Shown in pieces: positions 34,520 to 44,480 of a stretch of DNA of 44,846 nt (position 1 is the first letter of the stretch; each line of letters opens with the position of its first letter). Below the pieces are notes generated by a model, which searched no databases, was not told the origin of the DNA, and worked only from the letters and a program-made list of their open reading frames with translations. Source of the stretch: Lachnospiraceae bacterium (GTDB lineage Bacteria; Bacillota; Clostridia; Lachnospirales; Lachnospiraceae). The stretch is from assembly GCA_017474455.1 (NCBI GenBank), contig JAFVHP010000006.1, positions 1 to 44,846 of the forward strand, written 5' to 3'. The position numbers and the translations under genes were made by a program.

Positions 34520-35485
34520 ATGAAGTACAGGATGATCGATGAAATAGACAAACCGCTTTCAGTTCTGACGTATGGTTCGCCATGGGCAGCAATCACTGAT
34601 GACAGGAAGAAGGCGTTTCATATATATGACCTTGCATGGGGCGCCGGTTTCAGGACATTTGATACTGCCCACAGTTACGGTTCCGGGGAGGAAGTCCTGG
34701 GAGCCTGGATCGTTGACCGCGGCCACAGAAATGAAGCTGTCATTCTGGATAAGGGATGCAACCCGGGACAGAGCGGCAGCGACGATATTTTCTCCGCGGA
34801 TACGATACGGTCGCAGCTGGAGGAATCCCTGCGGCGGCTTCGAACAGACCATGTAGAACTATATATTCTGCACAGGGACGACCCTTCCCTTCCTGTCGAC
34901 GGGATCGTGGAGGAACTGAACAAGTTAAAGACTGAGGGGAAGATACTCCGGTTCGGAGGATCGAACTGGACGATGGACAGGATCATTGCCGCCAACCGGT
35001 ATGCGGATGAACATGGACTGACAGGGTTTACTGCCGTTAGTCCGGCGTATTCCCTTGCGGAGTTTATCCATGATCCCTGGGGAGGCAGTGTAGCACTCTC
35101 CGGAGAAGCACAGCAGCCCTACAGGGACTGGCTTGAAGAGAAACGGCTTCCTGTTTTTAATTATTCTGCCCTCGGCCGCAGCTATCTGTCGGGGAAATTC
35201 CGGACAGACGGAGGAAAGAAAATAGAAGACTGTATAGGCGCAGCCCCGATCGCGGAGTATGACGCCCCGGTCAACCGGGCGCGTCTGAAAAGGGCGGAGC
35301 AATTGGCACAAGAAAAAGGCTGTACTGTCCCCCAGATCTGCCTGGCGTGGCTCCTGCATCAGAAGATGATGCTTTTCCCGATCATAACGCCTACTTCGGA
35401 GAGCCACATCATGGAAAATGCGGCCGCGCTGGATATCTCACTGACAGATGCCGAATACTCCGTTTTACTCAACGGTATGGACTGA
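34520..35485 (+). CDS. Aldo/keto reductase
   Basis: A protein of 321 residues with the TIM-barrel signatures of the family: FDTAHSYGSGEEVLGAWI (catalytic Asp and Tyr), VILDKG for the catalytic Lys region, LYILHRDDP with the active-site His, and IITPTSESHIMENAAAL near the NADP(H) phosphate site. It reduces aldehydes or sugar carbonyls with NAD(P)H in the cytoplasm. GGAGGCAG precedes ATG. The neighbours point to sugar metabolism. The substrate is not predictable. Confidence 0.92.
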   Translation: MKYRMIDEIDKPLSVLTYGSPWAAITDDRKKAFHIYDLAWGAGFRTFDTAHSYGSGEEVLGAWIVDRGHRNEAVILDKGCNPGQSGSDDIFSADTIRSQLEESLRRLRTDHVELYILHRDDPSLPVDGIVEELNKLKTEGKILRFGGSNWTMDRIIAANRYADEHGLTGFTAVSPAYSLAEFIHDPWGGSVALSGEAQQPYRDWLEEKRLPVFNYSALGRSYLSGKFRTDGGKKIEDCIGAAPIAEYDAPVNRARLKRAEQLAQEKGCTVPQICLAWLLHQKMMLFPIITPTSESHIMENAAALDISLTDAEYSVLLNGMD

Positions 35486-35611
35486 CAAAGGAGGACATCG
35501 TTATGCTGATCACAAATACTGACCTTGGAGAATTGTTCCCGGCCTGCCGCTTGAAAAAAGGCGCAGAAAGGCGCAGTATTTGGGGGTGTATGTTGTTTAC
35601 GGGAGGACATT

Positions 35612-37637
<2,026 letters not shown>

Positions 37638-37649
37638 GGCCTGACCGGT

Positions 37650-38003
37650 ATGAGAAAATACGCCTGGCTCAGGGAACCCTTTCAATACAACGAAAGCGGT
37701 CGGATATATAAAGTAATGCTTTATGAGACTGAAGAAGGATCTTATCTTTTCGGGTATGGCAGTGCGGAAGCGGTCCGGTGCTCATTTGACCGTTTTTATG
37801 CTTCGGTCGAAGAACTGCATGAAGACTGGGACGATCTGATCGATGAAAGAGGCTGGATCGGGATCGAAGATCCTCTGCCATACTGCCAGCACGACGCTTT
37901 TATTCCGGTCCGGGTGAAAGGCCGTAATATCGGCAGACCGGAATGGGGAAAATACGAAATACTAATGGACGGGGAGTGGTTTGATTACACTCCCTCGCCA
38001 TAG
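37650..38003 (+). CDS. Hypothetical protein, 117 residues
   Basis: I do not recognise this protein. It is acidic and rich in aromatic residues (RKYAWLREPFQYNESGRIYKV, DRFYASVEELHEDW, GWIGIEDPLPYCQHDAFIPV), and soluble without a signal peptide. It starts 12 bases after the arabinofuranosidase stop with a weak TAAGG-like site, so it is probably expressed with it. The compact alternating pattern suggests a small alpha/beta protein. Immunity-like or sugar-related roles are guesses. Confidence 0.65.
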   Translation: MRKYAWLREPFQYNESGRIYKVMLYETEEGSYLFGYGSAEAVRCSFDRFYASVEELHEDWDDLIDERGWIGIEDPLPYCQHDAFIPVRVKGRNIGRPEWGKYEILMDGEWFDYTPSP

Positions 38004-38025
38004 TTAATTCATTTTATTCGGGGGA

Positions 38026-38646
38026 TCAGTCCTGTTTTGCCGCTGCTTCCTCCGCCATGTAATCTTCATACATAGCTTCCCACTTTTCGCGGTCGGCGTC
38101 TCCGAGCCGGCGGATCACCCTGCAGGGATTGCCCGCAGCGACGACACCCGGTTCGATATCTTTTGTCACGACGCTGCCGGCGCCGATGATGGAGCCTTCG
38201 CCGATCGTGACCCCGGGAAGGATAGTCACGTTGCCGCCGATCCAGACGTTGTCCCCGATCGTGACGGGCAGAGCTATCTTAAGACCTGTGTTGCGAATCC
38301 TGGCATCGTAGGGATGTACAGGCGTGTAGATGGAGACACTGGGTCCCACGAATACGTTATCGCCGATGAAAATATCAGCTTCATCCAGGATCATGAGCCA
38401 GGCATTGGCGAAAAAGTGCTTGCCGATGTGAACGTTTTTACCCTGGGAATAGTAGAAAGGCGGGATGATGCTGGAACCTTCACCATAGGCGGCAAACACG
38501 TCTGCGAGGCTCTTTTCCTCACCGCGGGTACCAAATCCCCTGTTATTGTACGTATCCAGGAATCCCTTGCCGCTCATCCATTTCTGGTCATGGAGTTTTC
38601 CTGAGTCAAAGAGCCGTCCGGATACTCTGCGTTCTTCATCGTTCAT
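38026..38646 (-). CDS. Maltose/galactoside O-acetyltransferase-like hexapeptide protein
   Basis: A protein of 206 residues with the left-handed beta-helix repeat of hexapeptide acetyltransferases: ADIFIGDNVFVGPSVSIYTPVHPYD (the His of TPVHP is catalytic), then IGDNVWIGGNVTILPGVTIGEG, IIGAGSVVTKDI and the GNPCRVIR end. It transfers acetyl from acetyl-CoA to a sugar hydroxyl. I place the start at ATG 38646, 8 bases after GGAGG; the more upstream candidates overlap the site or have none. The first 55 residues form the usual N-terminal helix (MSGKGF). The genes on either side are unrelated in strand. Confidence 0.92.
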   Translation of the reverse strand: MNDEERRVSGRLFDSGKLHDQKWMSGKGFLDTYNNRGFGTRGEEKSLADVFAAYGEGSSIIPPFYYSQGKNVHIGKHFFANAWLMILDEADIFIGDNVFVGPSVSIYTPVHPYDARIRNTGLKIALPVTIGDNVWIGGNVTILPGVTIGEGSIIGAGSVVTKDIEPGVVAAGNPCRVIRRLGDADREKWEAMYEDYMAEEAAAKQD

Positions 38647-38723
38647 AGTCATTCCTCCTGCTTCATAAGTATCTGAGCTTTTGACTGATCCAAATCCTAC
38701 TATACAGCACGGTACAGAAGAAC

Positions 38724-38860
38724 TCAATTTTCAGCGATCGCATCGGCAGTTACTGATCCGGCGCAAGGAGACGCCGCAGGCAGACGGCGGTAATGCCGGG
38801 GCGTAATACCGAACTCACGACGGAACAGTTTTGTGAAAAAGCTCTGGGAGGAAAAGCTTT
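38724..38860 (-). pseudogene. AraC-family regulator, C-terminal remnant
   Basis: Read on the minus strand from 38858 down to TGA at 38724-38726, the frame encodes SFSSQSFFTKLFRREFG then ITPRHYRRLP, the second helix-turn-helix and closing arginine motif of AraC/XylS regulators, plus a 20-residue unrelated tail. Sequence beyond about 38862 no longer fits the family and no start is present. The rest of the regulator has been deleted. The breakpoint lies just upstream of the glycosidase gene, whose expression may have been altered. Confidence 0.72.
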
Positions 38861-38908
38861 GATATAATGATCTAAATAGTTTAAATGCTGCCTGGGCAGG
38901 GGGAAAAT

Positions 38909-40522
38909 ATGGAAAAACTCAGAATATCTGACGATCGCAGATACTTTATACAAGCAGACGGCAGCCCGTTTGTCTGGCTGGCGGATACTGTTTGGACGAT
39001 GCCGCAGCGAATGCGCTGGGATGATGCGGCGCATTTCATGCGTGAGAGGAAAAAGCAGGGATTTACAGTCCTGCAGATCTGTGCCCTGGATCCGGAACGC
39101 GATGAAGGGATGCATGATCCTGCCGGCAACCCCGCGCTGATCGACGGTGACCTGAACAGGCCGAACGAAGAGTATTTCCGCTATCTTGACAGGATCCTGG
39201 ATACAGCGGAAAGATATGGCTTTTACGTGCTGCTGCTGCCTGTGTGGGGACAATTGGTCGTCGGCGACGACTGGTCCGGAAATACTTTTGAAAAGACGGT
39301 TACTGAAGAGAACGCCTATGCGTACGGCTGTTATATCGGGAATCGATACAAAGACCGCAGCAATATCCTCTGGTGTCTTGGCGGAGACCGCCAGCCGATC
39401 CACAAAAACATCGATTACAGGGGCGTCTGGCGGCTGATGGCGGAAGGTCTGGCAAAGGGTGTGACAGGTAAGGATCTTCATTGGAACCAGCCGGATCCTT
39501 CATGGGAAGAAGTATGCATTACTTATCATACCAATTATGAAATGGAAACCGGTGCCTGTTCCACCATGTGCTACTGGACGGACGAAGAAGCCTGGATCAG
39601 TTTTATCATGCTCCAGACCGGTCATTCGGAAGGGACAAGGAGCTGGGCGTGGGTCGAGCGTGAATACGACCGTGAGCATGCCGCTAAGAAGTTTACCTAT
39701 CAGAAAGACTATCAGATGACATGGAACGTACCGGTTGAAAAAAACATGCGCCGGATGCCGGTGTGGGACGGGGAACCTTACTACGAAAGAGGTCTATCCA
39801 ACTGTTCCCTGATAAGGCACCGTGCCTATTGGAATATGCTGGCCGGCTCTTTCGGATTTACATACGGGAATTGGGCGGTCTGGTCATCCACTTACCAGAA
39901 AGACACCAGGCAGGGGCTGATGGCGGATACCTGGTATGACGCGCTTTCTTCTGTCGGCTCCAGCCAGATGAAACACCTGCGGGCGTTCATGGAAGGCAGC
40001 GGCATCCTGACAGCTGAGCCCTGTCAGGCGATCCTCGGGCAGGACGCTGACGGCGGAGCGCAGCCGGAAGAGGAGACAGCTCTTTTCACGACCCGGAACG
40101 ACATGCCGCTGAATCACAGGCAGGCGGCTGTTTCCGCCGATAAGAGCCAGATCTATATCTATTTCCCGCACGCCGGATCCATAGTCCTGGATCTGACATC
40201 AGAAAGTGTAATAGAATATATTCGTCCATTCTTCAATGCGCATACCCCACAAGAAGACATGAACGTCTTCCTGTGGTGGTATAATCCCAGAACAGGAGTG
40301 TTTGCGGACGGCCCGCAGACAGCGCGGGTCATTGACGGGAAACTGCCTGTCAAAACGCCTGCCGGGAACATAAGGGAAGCGACGCCTAATCCTCTGGATA
40401 CGGACTGGGTACTGATGATACGGAATAAAGAGACTGGCATTCCTTTTACGGAAGCAGGATCATACTGGTCACCTGATGGATCTGATGGAGATCCCGGCAA
40501 AGAAAAAACAGTGTTCTTCTGA
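38909..40522 (+). CDS. DUF4038-type glycoside hydrolase (GH140-like, putative apiosidase)
   Basis: A protein of 537 residues starting at ATG 38909, with CAGGGGGA about 5 bases upstream; an earlier ATG at 38885 lacks a site. The barrel carries FVWLADTVWTMPQRM, RKKQGFTVLQICAL, NILWCLGGDRQP and WDGEPYYERGL, characteristic of DUF4038 proteins related to GH140, which remove apiose or similar side chains from rhamnogalacturonan II. Likely catalytic acids are the Asp in GGDR and the Glu in DGEPYYE. The C-terminal region (about 430-537) is a beta-sandwich-like DUF5605 or collagen-binding-type module. There is no signal peptide, so the substrate is an imported oligosaccharide. Apiose specificity is not proven. 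Confidence 0.85.
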   Translation: MEKLRISDDRRYFIQADGSPFVWLADTVWTMPQRMRWDDAAHFMRERKKQGFTVLQICALDPERDEGMHDPAGNPALIDGDLNRPNEEYFRYLDRILDTAERYGFYVLLLPVWGQLVVGDDWSGNTFEKTVTEENAYAYGCYIGNRYKDRSNILWCLGGDRQPIHKNIDYRGVWRLMAEGLAKGVTGKDLHWNQPDPSWEEVCITYHTNYEMETGACSTMCYWTDEEAWISFIMLQTGHSEGTRSWAWVEREYDREHAAKKFTYQKDYQMTWNVPVEKNMRRMPVWDGEPYYERGLSNCSLIRHRAYWNMLAGSFGFTYGNWAVWSSTYQKDTRQGLMADTWYDALSSVGSSQMKHLRAFMEGSGILTAEPCQAILGQDADGGAQPEEETALFTTRNDMPLNHRQAAVSADKSQIYIYFPHAGSIVLDLTSESVIEYIRPFFNAHTPQEDMNVFLWWYNPRTGVFADGPQTARVIDGKLPVKTPAGNIREATPNPLDTDWVLMIRNKETGIPFTEAGSYWSPDGSDGDPGKEKTVFF

Positions 40523-40592
40523 TAGCGGCAGGTGAGATGCCTCGTTGACTGAAGACGGGCGGCCGCAATTCGTTCGATAGGAGGAAGCAGAT

Positions 40593-41441
40593 ATGTCATT
40601 CAGGATCGTTACGGACTCTGCCAGTGATATCTCTCAGGAAATGGCGGCTCAGTGGGACATTAAGGTATTGCCGCTGAAGATACGCTTCGGCAACACGGAA
40701 TACCTGGATGGTGTAGATCTGACAAACCAGCAGTTTTTCGAGAAGCTGGTCGAATCGGACACGATCCCGAAGACCAGCCAGATCCCTCCCTTAGAGTATG
40801 AAGAAGTTTTTTGTGCCGCTGAAGCGGCCGGAGAGGAAGTGCTCTGTCTGTGTCTGTCCTCCGGCGTTTCGGGCTGTTTTCAGAGTGCCTGTATCGCCGC
40901 AGAGGATCATCCGGGAGTGACAGTCATCGATACAAGGCAGTTCTGCATATCAGAGCTGGTCATTGTGGAGTACGCGGTGGAATGCCGCCGGCAGGGACTT
41001 AGCTGCGCCGAAACGGCAGAAAATATCCGCAGCGTACTGGACAGAGTCCATGTGATCGCCATGTTTGATACCCTCGAATATCTGAAGCTGGGAGGAAGGC
41101 TTTCCTCAGCCGGCGCTCTCGCCGGTGCGCTTTTGTCCCTGAAACCTGTCCTTACCATCGATGAGGGCGTTGTGCGCGTTATCGGAAAAGCAAGGGGTTC
41201 CCGCAGCGGCAACAACCTTCTTCGGGAATCTGTGGAAAAGATGGGCGGCATCGACTTTTCCATGCCTGTCTGCCTGGGTTATACCGGGTTTTCCGACGAA
41301 CTGCTCAAGAAATACGTGGATGATTCCGCTTATCTGTATGAAGGCTATGAGGATCACTTAAAGACCGTGAGCGTCGGCGCATGCATCGGTACCTATGCCG
41401 GACCGGGCGCGATCGCGTTTGCTTTCTTTACTCAAATTTGA
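40593..41441 (+). CDS. DegV-family fatty-acid-binding protein (FakB-like)
   Basis: A protein of 282 residues, the family's usual size. The N-terminus has TDSASDIS, followed by TSQIPP, SSGVSGCFQSA and a LEYLKLGGRLSSAGALAGALLSLKP stretch that lines the lipid pocket. DegV/FakB proteins hold a fatty acid and present it to the kinase FakA. A strong AGGAGG precedes ATG. The gene lies between the glycosidase and MarR; no FakA gene is in the window. Confidence 0.94.
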   Translation: MSFRIVTDSASDISQEMAAQWDIKVLPLKIRFGNTEYLDGVDLTNQQFFEKLVESDTIPKTSQIPPLEYEEVFCAAEAAGEEVLCLCLSSGVSGCFQSACIAAEDHPGVTVIDTRQFCISELVIVEYAVECRRQGLSCAETAENIRSVLDRVHVIAMFDTLEYLKLGGRLSSAGALAGALLSLKPVLTIDEGVVRVIGKARGSRSGNNLLRESVEKMGGIDFSMPVCLGYTGFSDELLKKYVDDSAYLYEGYEDHLKTVSVGACIGTYAGPGAIAFAFFTQI

Positions 41442-41473
41442 CATGTCTGTCATTGAAACGTATCTTAAGTAAT

Positions 41474-41929
41474 ATGAAGTCTGAATCACAGCTTGCAGCA
41501 TCCAGAAAACTGGGCCAGTACCTGCAGAAAATAGACAAACAGATACGTCTGAAGGCGGACAGGATCATTGAACAGGCGGATCTGACTGTCTCGCAGGATG
41601 CTGTCCTTAATTATCTTATGACCCGCGAAGGAGAGGAAGTCAGCCAGACGGATGTCCAGAATGCGTTTGGACTCACGAATCCGGCAGTTACTAAGATGTG
41701 TCATCGCCTTGAACAGAAAGAGATGATACATATTGAGGTCAGCCCGCGGGATATGCGCCTGCGTCTTCTTTCTGTTACAGAGAAGGGAAAAACTGCCCTG
41801 AAAAAGGCAGATGTCCTAAAGATTCCGTTTGAAGTCACGACCCTGGAGGGGTTCAGTGAAGCGGAGACCGAACAGCTCCTTTCCTATATGGAGCGCATCT
41901 GGCAAAATATTTCCTCAACAAACAGATAA
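41474..41929 (+). CDS. MarR-family transcriptional regulator
   Basis: A protein of 151 residues starting at MKSESQLAASRKLG; upstream in-frame codons overlap the DegV end and are not protein-like. The winged helix-turn-helix is clear: TVSQDAVLNYLM, VSQTDVQNAFGLTNPAVTKMCHRLEQKEMIH for the recognition helices, then SPRDMRLRLLSVTEKGK for the wing. Flanking helices form the dimer domain. The ribosome binding site is weak, and the gene may be read partly from the DegV transcript. A 34-bp palindrome 36 bases after its stop is the obvious target, so it probably represses the downstream flavoenzyme and itself responds to that enzyme's substrate. Confidence 0.93.
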   Translation: MKSESQLAASRKLGQYLQKIDKQIRLKADRIIEQADLTVSQDAVLNYLMTREGEEVSQTDVQNAFGLTNPAVTKMCHRLEQKEMIHIEVSPRDMRLRLLSVTEKGKTALKKADVLKIPFEVTTLEGFSEAETEQLLSYMERIWQNISSTNR

Positions 41930-41935
41930 TACAGC

Positions 41936-41964
41936 TTGACACCAGGTCGGTGCATGCGTAGTAT
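41936..41964 (+). promoter_or_regulatory. Sigma-A promoter of the flavoenzyme-ferredoxin operon
   Basis: A perfect -35 TTGACA (41936-41941), a 17-base spacer and -10 TAGTAT (41959-41964). The start point would fall near 41971, inside the palindrome that follows, so a bound MarR dimer would block it. Confidence 0.7.
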
Positions 41965-41965
41965 T

Positions 41966-41999
41966 ATTAAATAACCAGTTATATAACTGGTTATTTAAT
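41966..41999. promoter_or_regulatory. Perfect palindromic operator (MarR type), site 1
   Basis: A 34-base perfect palindrome with core AACCAGTTATATAACTGGTT (41973-41992) and 7-base arms ATTAAAT/ATTTAAT. It begins just after the -10 element, the position of a classical repressor operator. Binding by the adjacent MarR protein is inferred. Confidence 0.8.
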
Positions 42000-42008
42000 T
42001 CGATGTAT

Positions 42009-42028
42009 AACCGGTTATGTAACTGGCT
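42009..42028. promoter_or_regulatory. Imperfect second operator copy, site 2
   Basis: AACCGGTTATGTAACTGGCT matches the core of site 1 at 17 of 20 positions. The centres lie 36 bases apart, so two dimers could bind cooperatively about 45 bases before the start codon. Confidence 0.6.
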
Positions 42029-42072
42029 TGTAAGGCAGGAAGACTTACGCATCGGGATATGGGGAGGAGATC

Positions 42073-44163
42073 ATGCATAGATATCATAAAATGCTGGAAC
42101 CGCTCACGATCAGGGGCAAGAAGCTGAAAAATCGTCTGGCGGCTTCGAAGTTTGGACCTGTGTATTCGGATTTTGATTTTGATACCGCCTATCTGAAAAG
42201 AATCGGTGAGAACGGAGCGGCTATCGTAACGATCGCTTTCGGCAGCTGGTCCGGCAGGGATCTTGAACTGCTGCCGGATGGCAGGCCGGTCCGTTTTCCC
42301 GATCTAATGGATCTGACAGATCCGGTGGTACGGGAAAAGTATGCGGAGATGATCAGGCAGATCCAGTCGACCGGATCGATCGTTACAGTATCCCTTATGC
42401 TCAATGAACCGATATACAGCGGGCTGTCTTCTTTTGATGGTTATGAAGACATTATGAAGCAGGGTGAATACGCCCAGATCATGAATTTCCGCAAGAGAGA
42501 AATGACGACGCAGGAACTCGAGCACATGACGGATGAACTGGCCTGGAGGGCTAAGGACCTGCACGATCTTGGTGCAGACATGGTCACTTTTTACATGTGC
42601 TACCGCTCCTCGATCCTGGCACAGTCACTGTCACCTGTTTTGAACAGAAGGACAGATCGATTCGGCGGCAGGACCATGAGAGAAAGAGCAGCACTGACAC
42701 GGGAGCTTTTTGAAAAGATGCGTGCTCTGTGTGGCGATGATATCCTCATTGAGATCCAGACTTCTGCGGAGGAGGATCAGCCGGGATATACTTCTGACGA
42801 CTGGGTCGAATACTGTCATCTTGTACAGGATCTGGTCGATATCGTCCAGATCAGAGCGACAGGCTGCTCGTGGGAGCATGCGACCGGCATGCTGCTTGGC
42901 AGGGAAAGTGAACCGCCCATGCTGCGTTTCGCGAGGAAGCTCAAAGAGTCCGGCTGCACCCTTATAACTGCTCCTGTCACAGGTTTTTCAGATCCGGATA
43001 AAATCGAAAAGTATCTCGAAGACGGAGACACAGACCTCGTGGTCATGGCGCGCCGTTTTGTATCAGATAATGATTTTATCAGGAAGATAGAGAATGAAAC
43101 GCCGGAAGATCTGATCCCATGCCTTCGATGCAATGAATGCCATCAGCCTAATCCCTCCTGCGCAGTTAATCCGAGAGCAGCGGATCTGACTGTTTATCCG
43201 TCCCCGCAAAAGGTAAAAAAGGTCGCTGTGATCGGCGGTGGTATAGCGGGCATGGCAGCAGCCCTGTTGTGTGAGAGAAGAGGACACGATGTTACGCTGT
43301 ACGAGAAAAGCGGAGCCCTTGGAGGACAGCTGTTGAAAGCATGCGTACCGGACTTTAAATGGCCTGTCAGGGATTATCTGGACTTTGTGCTTCGTAAGGT
43401 GGAAACATCCGGTATCCATGTCCTTATGAATACGGAAGCAGATCCTGAGACCATGAAAAAAGAGAACTATGACGTGATCGTATGCGCGCTTGGCTCAGAG
43501 CCAAAGTCCATACCGGTCGAAGGGGCTGATCAGCCATTCATTCATTTTGCAGACAGTATTTTTGGGCATGAGGATGAGCTTGGACATAAAGTGGTCGTTA
43601 TAGGAGGTGCTGATACCGGAAGAGAAGCAGCGCTTCATCTGGCAAGACTGGGACACGAAGTGACCATGATCACCAGGAAGCAGGCTAAATTCTGGCATGA
43701 TAACCATACACAGAAGGCAGAAGAGGAAGCGTTCCTGCATCAGCCCGGTCTGACTTACATTGAACATGCACAGGTCGTCAGGATCTCTGAAGGCAGTATC
43801 GAACTGGCTGTCAAGTATGGGATACCCAGGCAGGTACAGGGTTTTGCCGCGGTCGGTCCTTTAGGAATGGGATTTGTGCCTACGCCGCTTGTTCCCGAAT
43901 CACTTCCGCTTCCCAATGGCGCGATGATGTTTGAAAACGGGCAGTTCTGTCCGAGACCATATGATGAAACGAATGCTGTGACTGAGAATAGGACTCTTAC
44001 TTTTGACAGTCTTGTGGTTTCCGGTGGACGAAAGAGCAACATGGATAAGGCGGAACAGTTCCGCGGACTTGCCGGAGAATACTATGTGATCGGGGACTGC
44101 GTTAAGCCGGGCGATATCAAAGCGGCCAATGCGTCTGCCTACGAAGTGGCAATGAAGATCTGA
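42073..44163 (+). CDS. Old-Yellow-Enzyme-type flavoprotein with C-terminal FAD/NAD(P) module (2,4-dienoyl-CoA reductase/BaiCD-like)
   Basis: A protein of 696 residues. An FMN-binding TIM barrel (1-370) ends with LVVMARRFVSDNDFIRK, an iron-sulfur motif C-x2-C-x2-C-x6-C (LRCNECHQPNPSCAVNP) follows, and then a dinucleotide-binding module (VAVIGGGIAGMAAALL; VVVIGGADTGREAALHL; a final VIGDCVKPGDI). This is the layout of 2,4-dienoyl-CoA reductase, BaiCD and cinnamate-type enoate reductases. The barrel motif normally reading HAAHGYL before the SLSPVLNRRTDRFGG stretch is FYMCYRSSIL here, so the usual substrate-proximal residues are missing and the substrate is probably atypical. GGGGAGG precedes ATG. 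The ferredoxin gene follows by 60 bases. Confidence 0.93.
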   Translation: MHRYHKMLEPLTIRGKKLKNRLAASKFGPVYSDFDFDTAYLKRIGENGAAIVTIAFGSWSGRDLELLPDGRPVRFPDLMDLTDPVVREKYAEMIRQIQSTGSIVTVSLMLNEPIYSGLSSFDGYEDIMKQGEYAQIMNFRKREMTTQELEHMTDELAWRAKDLHDLGADMVTFYMCYRSSILAQSLSPVLNRRTDRFGGRTMRERAALTRELFEKMRALCGDDILIEIQTSAEEDQPGYTSDDWVEYCHLVQDLVDIVQIRATGCSWEHATGMLLGRESEPPMLRFARKLKESGCTLITAPVTGFSDPDKIEKYLEDGDTDLVVMARRFVSDNDFIRKIENETPEDLIPCLRCNECHQPNPSCAVNPRAADLTVYPSPQKVKKVAVIGGGIAGMAAALLCERRGHDVTLYEKSGALGGQLLKACVPDFKWPVRDYLDFVLRKVETSGIHVLMNTEADPETMKKENYDVIVCALGSEPKSIPVEGADQPFIHFADSIFGHEDELGHKVVVIGGADTGREAALHLARLGHEVTMITRKQAKFWHDNHTQKAEEEAFLHQPGLTYIEHAQVVRISEGSIELAVKYGIPRQVQGFAAVGPLGMGFVPTPLVPESLPLPNGAMMFENGQFCPRPYDETNAVTENRTLTFDSLVVSGGRKSNMDKAEQFRGLAGEYYVIGDCVKPGDIKAANASAYEVAMKI

Positions 44164-44223
44164 CCGGCTTCAGTTTTGGCGATTAAAGCAAACAGGAATG
44201 CTATTTTGGAAAGGAGGTCTGTT

Positions 44224-44460
44224 TTGGCCTATCATATCGATGAACGTAAATGTGTGAACTGCAGACGGTGTGTGGAGAACTGTCCGGTCGGCGCCCCATG
44301 GTTTGACGGAGAGACCTACCAGATCAAGGATGAGATATGCATCGACTGCGGTGTGTGCGCTGACGGATGCCCAATGAAAGCGATCCATGAAGAGGGGTAT
44401 GCAGCACCTGAATCACCGGCCAATAGGAATATTTTCTGTACATGTCAAAACGGACATTGA
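44224..44460 (+). CDS. 2[4Fe-4S] ferredoxin
   Basis: A protein of 78 residues with two ferredoxin motifs: C-x2-C-x2-C-x3-C in KCVNCRRCVENCPVG and again in CIDCGVCADGCPMKA, plus a C-terminal CTC. I place the start at TTG 44224, 6 bases after AAGGAGG (44211-44217); the open frame continues upstream but without a site. It follows the flavoenzyme and is probably its electron partner under the same MarR control. It ends 20 bases from the convergent ftsH. Confidence 0.9.
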   Translation: MAYHIDERKCVNCRRCVENCPVGAPWFDGETYQIKDEICIDCGVCADGCPMKAIHEEGYAAPESPANRNIFCTCQNGH

Positions 44461-44480
44461 CGGAATTTGGGCCAGTGGTA

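Noticed and set aside
42073-44163. Bile-acid 7-dehydroxylation gene (baiCD or baiH)
   Set aside because: Only the general scaffold matches. The key barrel motif differs and no other bai genes are nearby.
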